From Thamnidium elegans (Eukaryota > Mucoromycota > Mucoromycetes > Mucorales > Mucoraceae): a DNA stretch of 64,000 nucleotides. The notes below the pieces were generated by a model, which saw only the letters and a program-made list of their open reading frames with translations, did no database searches and was not told where the DNA came from. Shown here piece by piece: positions 1 to 11,853 of this stretch (position 1 is the stretch's first letter; the number at the start of each line of letters is the position of its first letter). Where the stretch lies: the NCBI GenBank assembly GCA_025201345.1, contig JAIXMG010000004.1:62001-126000 (forward strand). Reading direction: 5' to 3'. Both the position numbers and the translations under genes were made by a program.

Positions 1-128
1 AATATCCGGAGAAGCGGATGTTTAATCGCTGTTAGGGTACATCCCCCCCACCAGTGATCATACACCAATAGCAACATCAACAAGAGATGAAACTTTTTTT
101 TTAAAATAAACAAAAAAGAAATACTCAC

Positions 129-961
129 GGCGTAAGATTCACCAGAAACATGGAAATCAAGGTCAGCGTATTTAGGGAACTCCTTGAAAAAGAGTTGAAG
201 GAAGGCATAGACGTCTTTAGCAGCAGCATCTGTGTTGGAAGCACCGCCACTACCATAAGAATAACCAACGTTCAAAGGTTGATCCAAAAAGATTACATTT
301 GCCTTATCGTTCCAAGAATACTTGTTGAGTACAGTTTCAGTACCTTCCTTATTTACAGTACAAGGACTATTTATTAAAAAAAAAAAGGGCCGTTAAGTAT
401 ATATATATTTCCTAATAATTTTTTTTTTAAAAAAAAAAAGTCCTTACCCAAGTTCCATAAAAAGACCAGTTAAAGAAGAACAACCAGGTCCACCATTTAA
501 CCAAAGAACAACAGGGTCCTTGGAGGGTTTATGTCTTGACTCAAAGAACCAAAAGAAGAAATGCTTATCGTGACCAACATCCAAGTAACCGGAAATCTAT
601 TTCACACACACTAGTTAAAAAAAAAAAAAAAAATTTAAGTATGCATTGATCGTATTACCTGCTTCACATCAGGATCACAAAGAGTAGGCTTCTTATATCT
701 CAAAGCATACTCAGAGAAAGCAGGATGTGTAAAAGTAGTAAAGGTGTCGGAACCTTGATGTAAAACCTCCTTCAACTTGTCTGTAGCGGAATGAATCTTA
801 TCAGCCGAATTTTGAAATACGTGTTGTACGTCTGACCAAGCTTCTCTTCCAAAATCAGCAATAGCGTCTTGTTGTTTAAACATGGCGGGTTCAGCGAACG
901 TCATACCGAATACACAAGAGGCAACAACTGCCACCTTGGCAAGGGAAAATAAAGTAGGCAT
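129..961 (-). CDS. Carboxypeptidase Y-type serine carboxypeptidase, 5' part (truncated by window)
   Basis: Vacuolar/secretory serine carboxypeptidase (S10 family), which removes C-terminal residues from peptides in the vacuole. The three visible exons on the minus strand are 961-659, 596-448 and 366-129, all with GT-AG introns and consistent phase. The N-terminus [19 protein letters not shown] is a signal peptide. A pro-region of about 70 residues follows, then the conserved mature start (DPDVKQ, then ISGYLDVG), the oxyanion motif [23 protein letters not shown], and finally GESYA with the nucleophile Ser at the last exon edge. The donor GTGAGT lies at about 128. The next exon (expected to begin with G-H-Y-I-P) is not recognisable in positions 1-128, so the intron or the window edge cuts the gene. 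The catalytic Asp and His lie outside. The S10 call is secure. That it is the vacuolar rather than a secreted paralogue is inferred from the CPY-like propeptide and mature start. Confidence 0.93.
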
Positions 962-2044
962 TAAAATAATAATAATAATAAAAAGGTGTAAAAAAAAGAA
1001 GAAGAAAAGAAATAACTGAAAAAAAAAAACTCTTTTATTTCCCTATCATCATGAGGTCATTTCTTTCTCCGGTCAAGCGGTCAACAAGGAGAGCTCTTTT
1101 TGTTAAAAAAGGAAAATCATGATAAAATAAGGCAGTCTTGTGTACCCTTCTTCGCAAGGTCAGTCTTTTTGGTACTAACTAAAGCGATCAAGGAAATAAA
1201 AGGGTCCCTATAAAAATATGTATTCCTCTATTATGTATATTTTTACTATTACACAACTGATTCATAAATAAGTGAATGACTAATGTATACATTTAAGTTT
1301 TTTTTTTTAGTAATAATAAGAAAAATAGGACAAGTTCTTGTTGCACAGTTCTATTTGCCGCATGAATTAAATAAGTACTACTTATACAAATGCAAGTGTG
1401 TGAAAAAAAATCTATTTTATCGTATTTTTTTAGCCGTGAATTCCTATACAAGCAAAGCATCTTCTTATGTACATCTTTTAAAAGGGAACCTTCCGATATC
1501 ATATCGTTGGCTCGTTGAAATTTCTACCTCTAGTCATACCCAGACATTAGTTTGATGTTTACCGAGCCCAATATGCTCTTAAAACTAAGAATAATAGTAT
1601 GTCAAATATTGTTTGCAAAAATATCTATTTTATACCTATTTAAAATACTTTTTTTTTTCTTAGAGACTTTGGTTGTCAATAGAACAACAGAAGGCTTTAG
1701 ATAACCCTTTTGTGAACAAAGCAAGTATATGAAAATATCCTCCGAAGAAACATTTCAAGCGTGCTCATTGCTAATAACGAACTCACGCAAGATACATGTA
1801 CTATTGTAAATGATCACAGAAGATTTAAAAAAGTAGTAAAATACTTTATAACTGTTGCGCTGTAGCTGATTTGCGCGCTTGGACAACTCCCACAGAATTC
1901 CGTGCGGTTGCCGGTAAAGTACATTTATAACTAACATAAGCCATCTTTATAATTTATTAATCTTATCTAATACACATAAAAACCGGATCTACTGCGTAAA
2001 ATGGACTGTCATAAAAAAAATGCCCCCACCCCCCTTTTTTTATT
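962..2044. other. Intergenic spacer, promoter side of the carboxypeptidase
   Basis: AT-rich spacer with no coding-like reading frame; the short open frames are poly-Lys/Phe runs from homopolymers. Pyrimidine-rich stretches just above 961 probably belong to the carboxypeptidase 5' region. Nothing else is recognised. Confidence 0.6.
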
Positions 2045-2723
2045 TTAGATTGTTTCGCCTTTTTCTCCAGCTTGAGCGGTACGGCCCAAAAATTCCTTTT
2101 TGATACGTTTCCATTGGTGATTTTTATACACTAATTCAGTGCCGCTACTTAAATCGCCTTCTTCGCCATTACCTCGTTTCTTGACTTTATCGTTCATCCA
2201 ATAAAGCCATAACAAATTGCCTGGTTGGCCCAACGCGTCTTCCTCTTCCTTTTCCTCAAACGCCTTTTCTTCCAGCGTAGGCGCCACATAAGTTAAATAC
2301 GGTACGGCCGATGCAGGGTCCGGATACTTGTGCTGTTGTTGAGGTGGATGATACCTATTATACTGTCTGTTGTTATTGACCGGTACAGGCAACGCCGTCG
2401 TAGACGTATTTCCTCTCCGAGATTTAAAGTTTGGGTTGATTCTGGGTGCAGCTTTAGGTGGTAACTGACCCGAGAAAGCTGCATGTTCCTCTGTTTTAAA
2501 TTCGGGCAAATAGCCTTGTGCCGCGTCTTCTTTCTCACGTAACGACATGTTTTCATATCGGTTCACTTGACTCCAAACAGAATCAATAGCGTTTGGCTCT
2601 TCGACTTTGACTTTTTCTGATTCTTCTGCGTCTGAGTTCATTGTTGTTGTTTCTGAATTTGTATCGATAGTAGAAAGCATATAACTACACAACTATTATA
2701 TTTAGTTTAGTATGTGTGTTTTT

Positions 2724-2769
<46 letters not shown>

Positions 2770-3822
2770 CCTGTTCATGTATATCGGAGTCCTTCATAAA
2801 CCTTTTTCCAACAAGATACAAACCAACCATTAACTTCTTTGACAAGACCTTTGCCTCATCTTTTCTAATCCCCTTGATAAACATTTTCTGACTTGTTCCA
2901 GTGATCCCGTTCACCAACTGAGACACGATCAACTGGATCAGCTTTTCGGTCTTATTCACGTCCTTTAGCGGTATACTATCTTTCAAAACCACATCCTGCA
3001 ACTGTTCCAATAGATCATGGATTAACCCAAACGCAGTACCAAACCCAGAGCTTGTCGGGTTTCCATTCAAGACATCTGTCGCAAGATCTGCAATCGCGCG
3101 ATGCGTCTGCAGCGTGATGGGAAACTTATCTGTACCTTCGCAATCACGGAAGCAAGTCCGCCACCGAGTTGATTTCTCAATCCAGCGTGATGTACACAAA
3201 CCCTTTTCGTTTAACGTCATGATAGGCAGATGGTGAGAGAACCGTAGCGGGTTTAACGGGATTGTTTTGCAGAGCGGGTCCGTAGCGTTCAAGAATTCAT
3301 GTACGTTCTCAAACAGGTTCGGTCGAATCAGCGTATCCATCATCTCTCGCGTCTTGGGCTCAAATACGTTGGATGTACCTACCAGTCCCACACTTTTCTT
3401 TTCACATTCTATAAACTGTTCTTGTAGTTGACTGTTGAGACAGTGTAAAAAGATACCACCTAATATTTATCATTTTAGTGCCTGTATAGATGAAATCGCA
3501 ATTTGTTTCTTGTTTTAATATACTTACTATCTTGAGCCATTAGAATATGTGTGTAGGAGGACGATGTTTCATGTGTCACGAGATAAGAGATGCTACCTAG
3601 AAACAAAAATATTTAAACAACTGAGAACACACTTTTTCTCTCTCTCTTCGTGTACCTTTAAATGTCATGCCTAAATAAACTTCAGTGGCTAAATCACGCA
3701 GCTATGAGACAACAATATAAATAAACAAAAAATAATAATTTCCTCTCTTTCTTCTTACTTTTATCGGAGATATGCTATGCATACATGTACACCATTCAGA
3801 TTCTACACACATAAGGTTAAAA

Positions 3823-3859
<37 letters not shown>

Positions 3860-5012
3860 GTAAAAAAAAGCTTACCTGGAAGTGCTCGTTTACTACGTTT
3901 AGAATAGACCAACCTTAACTCTCTGTACTTTAAATACTTTGGGTCATGAATAAATGAATTTAAAAGTGGTTCTTGTTGATTAATCAAGTGCTTTCCGTTT
4001 GCTTGGTAATACAACGTAACCGTTTGAGTCGATTGAGCATTTTCAGCAGATTTCATGGGTATATTCGCGATATGCAGCACGTTAATATTATAATACAATT
4101 GGGATAGATTACGCATAGCATATTTTAAATCTTGAGGCCCGTTAGGCACATTATAAACAGACATGGTGATTTGTGATGAAATTTGTTTATTTGTAATTTT
4201 AGGTGCAAGTTGGTCGGAAGAGTAAGGCAGCAGTCTTAGCACATCTACTTGGACATGATCGATTCTGTTAGTATTACCGTTTACTGTGGTGAGTGATTGG
4301 TAAATCATGGATCGAATATCACGAACTGCATCTTCTGGATTATTACGAAATCTATATAACAATCAGCCTTTTTTTTTTTTTTTTTTTTTGAATATGTTTA
4401 TATACACATGATCTATAATATTTACTCGAATGATTTTTCATTGGGTTGTTTGGCTATAGTCAAAAGTACTATACGACATCTTTGTAAGCTATCCGTTGCT
4501 GCTGCTTCGTCCAAATATTTGCGTAACGCCTTTTCAATAGTCGGCTGTAATCTATCGTGTGCATATGCTTGACGCGGTTGAACAAGCGGAAACTGCTGCT
4601 GCAAGGTCTGAATATTTTGCTGACTTGTTTCGTTTAATAAAGTAGGTGCACTTCCTGCCACCATGACGTTAATCTATATGTATATAAAAAAAAAAAGTTG
4701 GTACATGGACTTTTTTTTCTTTTTCTTTTTTTTTTAAAAAAAAAAAAAGTTTTTAAGCTTACGACATTCTTTTTAGACTGTTCAATATCCCAAGCAACGC
4801 GACAGAATTCAATGGTACCTTGTACCATACATGCCCATAAAGGCAATGGTGGAAGTTGATCTAAATAGGAAAATTAAGATAAAAAGCTCTTCACGTGCAA
4901 CAACAACAAAAAAATGAGGCTTACGAGTAGGTGATACTGTATTGTTATCTATTATTAGGGTTGGTATAAAAGCGTTTGGGTGTCCATCGAGTATAATAAA
5001 TGTATGGGGCAT
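2045..5012 (-). CDS. INTS13: INTS13/Asunder-like Integrator complex subunit
   Basis: Likely orthologue of metazoan INTS13 (Asunder, Mat89Bb), a subunit of the nuclear Integrator complex that cleaves snRNA and other RNA polymerase II transcripts. Exons: 5012-4925, 4860-4763, 4673-4426, 4351-3876, 3802-3759, 3701-3656, 3596-3528, 3459-2771 and 2692-2045, in phase, 801 aa (human is about 706). The N-terminus PHTFIILDGHPN matches the VWA-like start 'KTVFVVDHCPY'. Next come LPLWACMVQGTIEFCRVAWD (compare the human stretch with SLWTCSVESSMEYCRIMYD), then CRIVLLTIAK, VDVLRLLP, RELRLVYSKR and GIFLHCLNSQ (human GEIFLHVLSS). The C-terminal half diverges. The last exon is less certain: reading through the 2770 donor gives an immediate stop (HEQV), so 2692-2045 could be a separate small gene. 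Its rich PQ/E content fits a tail. The start lies 354 bp from the divergent next gene. Family call from remembered motifs, not a search. Confidence 0.78.
2726..2766. repeat. Poly-T tract of about 41 bp in the last INTS13 intron
   Basis: An uninterrupted T run (A on the coding strand) fills most of the short intron before the last INTS13 exon. Similar runs occur at 3824-3856 (33 A) and about 36093-36135 (43 A) in other introns. Confidence 0.9.
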
Positions 5013-5366
5013 TTTTACATGTATATCGCAAGTAAAAAAAAACAACAACAAAAAAAAAAAAAAAGAAACCCAGTGACTTGGGAAAAAAAAAATACGCCCA
5101 AAAGATTAAAGCACAGCCATTAAGAAATGATACATAGATTACACAAAACTCCAAAAGGAGATGTCTTTAAACAGGAAAAAACGAAGCATTAATCCAATTA
5201 TTTGTTTGATGGAAGCGACTATTTATGGTAAATGAAAAACCGTTTGTCGGATGCTTATATTTTAGGTTTTACAAATAAAAACAAGCATATATAAATAAAC
5301 AAAAAAAACCATTTCTCTTCTTCTTTATTCCTCTTTTTTTTTTTTTTTTAATATCAAAAAAATACT
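5013..5366. promoter_or_regulatory. Bidirectional promoter region
   Basis: A 354-bp stretch separates the start codons of the divergent INTS13 gene (minus) and the barrel-SUMF1 gene (plus), so it must hold both promoters. It contains two A-rich tracts and a pyrimidine-rich run (about 5310-5350) directly before the plus-strand ATG. No specific factor site is claimed. Confidence 0.5.
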
Positions 5367-8343
5367 ATGCTTGTCAAGGCTTTCTCTGAAGACTACCAAC
5401 TCAAGTTCAGACCTCACCAAGTCGAAGGTCCCTCTTCTCCTCGTGACTACTTGGATTGGAACACTCGTTTGAGAAAATGGCGTCTTGAACAACAGAGTAA
5501 GAAGGAAACTCATTCTACTACTGGTTATGATGTTCCTGGTCTTCAAGTAAGTTTATTATTATATAAAAATGTAACCATAACAAAAAAATTTATATTTTGT
5601 TGCTAGTGGGCACAAACTACTTATGTTCAGCCACACGTTATGGCGAATGATTTATTCCTCTTTGATCCTGAAACCAATAAGTATACCGTCGATAGATATT
5701 TGAAAGGTAAACAAAGCAATATTTATTTTATACGAAGAAATAATATTTACATTCATCAACATGTAGACGCGGAGGAACGTTTCGGAACTATTGATTCTAT
5801 TGTTGTATGTATACATAATATTATTTTTTTCTTTTTCCCCCTCTTTGTACTCACTTATGTGCATTTTTTGTCCTACCTACTAGGTTTGGCCTACTTTCCC
5901 TAATCTTGGTTGCGATAGTCGTAATTCTGAAGATTTCTTTAGATGTCTTCCAGGAGGTAAAAAAAAAAAACTTATACCTGTATATATTATCACGCACACT
6001 TACTTAAATATTATTCTCAGGAACCCTTGGTATTCGTTCTCTTGTCGAAGACTTCCATACCAGAAAAATCAAAGTTTTGTTCCCCGTCCTTGGTTGGGAT
6101 AACGGAACTGTAAGGCACACACTAAACATTTAGCAAAGTATATTCTCTGAATTTTCTTTTTATATAGCGTGATCCTCAAGCTCAATGGAGTTATATCTTA
6201 CCTAGACTCTTTAGTAAGTTAACCAAATCGAAACACATTTTTTTTTTATAGAGATTAATTTTTTTTTTAACAGAGGAGTACAATATTGATGGTATGACAA
6301 GCGATGTCTCTTACTTTACACAAGATTACTGGATGAACTCTCTTGCTATTGGTCATCCTTTAGTTTACCACTCACAAGCAAATAGTGAAAACACCATCGG
6401 TCAAGCTCCTGCTATGGATGATAACTATGTAAATATACATCTTATCATATATACATAATATATTTTATTAAGCAATATAACTCTGTTAGGTTATGCAATG
6501 GAATACTATGGACATGGCTAAATACGAGACAAACTTGTAAGTACATAAATAATCTTTAACGCCATTTATTTCTTACTAAACCAAAAAAAAAAAAAAAGGC
6601 GTATTCCCACTGTTGCTTCAAGAAAGTTCGTGGAACCTAGACATATGACACATGCTTCGGATAAATGGTCCAGAAACAAGACTGCAATGATTCAACATGC
6701 ATTCTTCAATGGTAAAACAAAAACACACACACATAACCTTTTATTATTTATTCTAAATATTTATTATTTAGGCCTGGGTATCGAAATGTGGGAAAATATC
6801 TTTGGTACATGGAACCAACTTGCTCCTCGTGACGCCGAAGCATTAAGACGCACCAGTAGTATCCTTCGTATCTTTGGTCCCGACTTCTTTACTTCTGCTG
6901 AATGGGAACCTCATTGCCCCTGCGTGCGTTGGGAGACCGTCTTCTCCAGCAAGTTCCCCAGTCGTACCATTGATGAGCAAATTGTTTGGACTTTCGTCAA
7001 TCGTGGTCCTGCCAAGGTCACTGGTCATCAAATCGTTGTAAACTATCATATCGGTATTCAATACTACGATGTCTGGCATGGTCAAGAGATTACACCTACC
7101 AATATTGTCGATGGCCTTGCCACCTTGAGTTTCGATATTGAACCTCACGGTTATGGTTGTATCTTTGCTACTTGTGATGTCTCTGAATTACCTACCGGTT
7201 TTGATGTCTTCCTCAAGACAATGCATTACCGTTCTAGAACTCCTCTTTACAAGTACCCTATCAGCAGTGCCATCTTGTGGCAAGAGTTGGATGAGATCAC
7301 TGTCACCAAGTGTCATATTGAGAATCTCTGTGGTATGGTCAGAATTGAAGGTGATCATTTCGATTTCCATGTTCGTGGTTTATCTTCTCATCCTAGAAGT
7401 TCTTCTGAGTATCCTGGGTAAAAAAAAAAAAAAAACTTGTCCTTTTTTTTTTTGTTTGTTTCTTTTTATTTACTCTTTCTTTTTTCTTTTGTTTAGTGTT
7501 GATGTTAAATACCCTTGGGAGTAAGTCTTTATATTCATTGTATAAAATCATATCACTAACATTCTTTATTACAGATTCCAACCTTCTCGTACTCACGCTC
7601 CTTACCACATGAAGATTAACACTTTCTATATTGATGCTTATAATGTCACCGAAAGCCAATTCAAGAAGTTTATTGACGAAACTGATTACAAGCCTGCAGA
7701 TCCTACCAACTTCTTAAAACATTGGGTTGGTGGATGTTACCCATCTTCTCGTGCCAACAAGCCTGTTACACACGTATCTATTGAAGATGCCAGAGCTTAC
7801 GCCAAATGGGCCGGTAAACGGTAAAAAAAAAAAGTTTATTTTATTTATATATATATATATATACTGATCTGCTGTTTATTTATTAGTCTTCCACATGAAT
7901 GGGAATGGCAATTTGTTGCACAAGCCGGTACTGAGTATCGTAACTATCCTTGGGGTAATGATTGGGATGAATGTAAGGTTCCTGAAGTCTATAACGGTCG
8001 TGAGAGACTTTATCCTGACCACCCACCTGCTGATGTTGATGCTTTCCCCGCTGGCCGTTCTCCTCTCGGTGTATACGATTTAGTTGGTAATGTCTGGCAG
8101 TGGACCGATGTCTACCGTGATGAGCATTCAAGAGCTGCTATCATTCGTGGTGGATCTTATTACCAAGCCAAGAACGGTGAGCAATACTTCCCTCAAGCTT
8201 ACCGTAACGACGAACATGGTAAATATTTACTCATGTCTCCTTCTGTTGATCGTTGTGCTACTATTGGATTCCGTTGTGTTAGAGATACGGAAGAGAGTGC
8301 TTCTTCTCTTGGTAACTGTTCATTTGATGAAAGTGGATGTTAA
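5367..8343 (+). CDS. Glycosidase-like barrel fused to a SUMF1/FGE-fold domain
   Basis: Thirteen exons: 5367-5546, 5607-5706, 5767-5804, 5884-5956, 6021-6109, 6168-6213, 6274-6428, 6490-6536, 6599-6711, 6772-7417, 7497-7520, 7575-7820 and 7887-8343, giving 737 aa. Four exons are under 50 nt. Residues from about 505 to the end are a formylglycine-generating-enzyme/C-type-lectin-like domain: FYIDAYNVTESQFKKFI, VSIEDARAYAKWAGKRLP, HEWEWQFVAQAGTEY, YDLVGNVWQWTD, IIRGGSYYQ and TIGFRCVRD. After GGSYYQ the two copper-ligand cysteines of true FGE (Cys336/341 in human SUMF1) are not visible, so sulfatase maturation is unlikely. The N-terminal two thirds resemble a TIM-barrel hydrolase (VLFPVLGWDNGTRDP; NIDGMTSDVSYF), but I cannot assign a GH family. 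No signal peptide, so probably cytosolic. The substrate is unknown; the SUMF1 part may bind a ligand or be an EgtB-like enzyme. Confidence 0.85.
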
Positions 8344-9036
8344 GTTTTTCCTGTTTCATTATTATATTTTTAGTTTCTTTTCTCACTTTCATGTTATAAC
8401 CCATTTTTCATACCAATAAAAAAAAAATATTTTTTGTTTTATTTAATTTCGCATTTACTTTTTCTTTTGGACAATTATGTTTCACCGAAAAAAAAAAAAA
8501 AAAAAACTTGTGATATTCTTTCTTTGTTGTAATCGAAACCTCAACTATTTGGATGCATTTTTTTTTTAATAAATAGTACCAATTATACTCTCGAAAAATA
8601 TACAATTTAACCTGGGTGCACAACTAGCTTTTAATATACACTTTTATATATATATAAAAAAGAAGTGTTACCATGGTTATCTACTCCTTTAAAAAAAAAA
8701 AAAAAACTTGATAAAAAAAATAGCAAGTTACACCTGTATTGCTTACGGCATAAAAGAAACTGAGTTTTATTTTATAATTCTGTAATACTCGCGTTCACTT
8801 GTACGATTATATTACTAATTAATCTATGTACATAATCTTAAAACATATATATTTGTATACTCAGAAAAAATAAGATCTGCAATAACAAACTGACAAGATA
8901 AACAAACAAACAAACTTGACTAAATATAGTAACGGCACTTTTTATTTATTTATGGAATCATTTTACATGTTTTTTTTGTTGTTGAAAAACATTCATAGTC
9001 TTATCTACTTATTCATTATCCAATGTAAGCCAATAC

Positions 9037-9073
<37 letters not shown>

Positions 9074-10564
9074 CTGGAAAAAATTGCTGGAAAAAATTCT
9101 ATGCTTGACGCACTGAATGATGCACTGCACTGCAAAAAAAAAGCACTAATAGCATGCTGTTACACCTTCGGAAGCATATCCTGTCTTTCCGGTTTAAATA
9201 TAAAAAATTCTGCAAAAAAACAAAATAAAGTTATCATGGTTTTTTTAACGCCTTCGGTTTCCTTCTGACTGCATCTATTTTTATTTTTATTTTTTTAAAA
9301 AAAAAGTATATTCATGTAATGTGCCGAGTGTCAATATATTTTGGCAGACTTTTTTTTTTTTTTTTTTTTTTAAGATGGAATGAACTCCAAGAGAAATATT
9401 CGGCACTTGTTTTTTTTTTGCACTGATAAAACGCCATACATTTATGGTAAGAGTTATTTAATATATCTAAAATAAATCAAGTAAAAACTTATTCATATTC
9501 GTTAAAACTCAATAATACGCTAATAATGTATTAATTCAAGATATGCTATCTAAGCATTACCGAAAATTTTTTTCTAAAAAGTAAAACTGTATGCATTTAT
9601 TTGTCTATTCGCAGCGTCACTCTACATAACTTCCTATCCCCCCCCCCCCCTCTCCTTAACTTTTAGACTCTTCACCACACGCATACTATATTTTTTTTAA
9701 AAAAAAATACCCCAACTCATAAAACAAAGAAATACCCCCTCATTTTCTCGAACAAGAGAAAATAAAGTATATGTACATTGACGTAACTTGTGCTTAGAGA
9801 CCAAAAAAAAAAAAAAAACGGGTAATTAAGTCTACTGCTATTAATTAACACAAGTATTTGATTGTCTTATTGCTGTTAATATGAGTATCAAATAACTTCA
9901 TTGTCGGCACAGCTCAAGCTATTTTATAAAAACATACTTTATTTTTGTTATAACTTTTCAGAGCCATCGAGTAATTTTATTTTAACTTAAACTCTCCCTC
10001 CCCCCTTTTTTTTTGTACGGAAACTTTTACACTTACGTTTTTAAAAGTCCTTTAAAAGTCGCAAATGATTAACGTAAATTCTTATTTGCAATGCAAAACA
10101 ATTTAAACTTCGAAGAGTAACGTACATGCAATATTTTTCTGTGTAGCACAGTACCTTGATTTTAATTCACTTCAGGATCGGGGACACACAATTGTCAGAA
10201 TGTTGCGCAATATTTGAAGGGCCTTTAAGCTAACAAATGATGAAAAGCTCTTCCAAAGATCTTGAGAACGTCATATAGGCAATTTCTATCATTTCATATA
10301 ATTTATGGCGAGGAAATGAGATCAGATAGACACTAAAGCCTATAAATTTGACAACGATTAGTGTTTTTACTAGCTATGAAAGAAACATAGATATTTACCA
10401 TGTATCTGAAAGACGAGAGCATAGTTAAGTTTGTTGCGATCAACTGAATCAATCGCAAGAATCCCCAGTATCAAAAGATCGTGACAAAGTATATGGTAGT
10501 CATTGACGCTAGACTTTCCTTTTGATTGAAGAATTAAATATTGTTCTTAATTGCCAAAGGTGAA
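8344..10564. other. Intergenic AT-rich spacer
   Basis: About 2.2 kb, dominated by A and T runs, with a C12-13 run near 9638-9650. No reading frame with normal amino-acid composition was seen on either strand. The first part is the 3' region of the barrel-SUMF1 gene. Confidence 0.6.
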
Positions 10565-11230
10565 CTAAGCAATCCATTCCTGTAGGAAGTCTGTTATCAT
10601 TAGAAGTATCAAGAATATAGACGAAACAGACAATTTACAGCTTTGGTCCAATAACCAATTTTTCAGAGCTGTCAAAGTAAATTTTTGACTATTTTCGTCA
10701 TATTCGGATGTTGAGACATAAGGTCTGGCACGGATGATGCTTGGGATATCCAAGACTTTTCATAATGTTAATACCGAAAGAGCCTCCTATAGGGTAGGCT
10801 ACCCTTTCTGGAGCTTCCTTGGCATTCTCAATACCAACATCCATGCCGTCATTACTGCTGTTACCCTTCTTATTGTCATTATCGCCGTCAATCATTACTC
10901 ATACTACTGACATCTTTGCCATTGTGCAAACTAATACCGTTTAAAATACGTTCAAGTGCTGGAGGAAAAAAAAAACACTATTGAAAAATATTTAATAAAT
11001 CCTCCTGTTAATTATAGCAGTAGTGATAGTCCGGGAAATTTGACCATTCTGATTCAATCGCCCTTGTAAGAACGAAATGAATTCTTCAAAGACAACAGCA
11101 GAAGTTTTATCAAGTCTTGTCTGCAAGCGTTAATTAAAGCAATACCTCCTACACCAAACATGTGTAATAATTGAGTAATACGGTCACCAATATGGATCAT
11201 CTTGTCGCGAAGAGTACGATTAGTTAAGTC
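10565..11230 (-). pseudogene. Decayed unknown gene (frameshifted), minus strand
   Basis: On the minus strand, coding-like peptides follow each other in order but in different frames. Near 11230-11110: DKMIHIGDRITQLLHMFGVG. Near 11110-11010: SAVVFEEFISFLQGRLNQNG. Near 10960-10900: LERILNGISLHNGKDVSSMS. Near 10890-10750: ERVAYPIGGSFGINIMKSLG. Near 10755-10640: IPSIIRARPYVSTSEYDENS, then a hydrophobic end. The composition is that of real protein and the breaks are not at obvious GT-AG introns. I therefore read it as a gene broken by at least three indels. Function not recognised. It lies head to head with another relic at 11235-11853, so the pair may be remains of one inserted element. Confidence 0.45.
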
Positions 11231-11234
11231 GATA

Positions 11235-11853
11235 AAAAAAAAAACTCGTCACAAAAGCCTGCAGTTTTTACTGAAGTATTCTTCAAAACCTTGGTGCCCG
11301 TGCTTGTTACTTGTTACCAATAGCTCGATTCAATCAAGCTTGACTTTACCTCTGACTCCTTTTGTTGCTTTATCAGAATTTTTAACTGACCAGCATTCTT
11401 CCCTCAGTTTAAATATTTTTCATACTGACTCTACTGTTCAATTTTTATATTCTATCGCTACTAACATCCAAGAACAAATTATCAATAATGAAAACTGTAA
11501 AAGGAGGATATTATAAAAGTATGTTAAGGAACGGAAAACCACTATTATTGCAGCTATTGGAACATTATTAGAAGAGATTGCCAATGTCACAATGTGGAAT
11601 AAAACCAAAAAGGCTTTAGAGAATGGAAAAAAGCATTCTCCCAAACTTACAAAAGAAAGTATCAAGCTCTTTTAGATTCAAATGATGCAATGGCGATAGC
11701 AATACCAACAACAATACTGACGATAATACCTCTAGCAATATCGACAACAATTGGAAATATATACAGAACTACTTGTCAAATATGAACGAGGAGGTACCCA
11801 TTCCATGGGAAAATATTTACAATGATGGTAATGAAAATGAACCAATTCAATAA
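11235..11853 (+). pseudogene. Decayed unknown gene (frameshifted), plus strand
   Basis: Coding-like segments in changing frames: KPAVFTEVFFKTLVPVLVT (about 11255-11315), then a frame shift to SIQSSLTLPLTPFVALSEFL and IATNIQEQIINNENC (about 11325-11505). Next, after a stop, comes TTIIAAIGTLLEEIANVTMW (about 11540-11600). Last is an Asn-rich acidic end with NNWKYIQNYLSNMNEEVPIP, stopping at about 11853. No plausible introns join them. The product is unknown and I see no domain I can name. It is divergent from the relic on its left. Confidence 0.42.
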
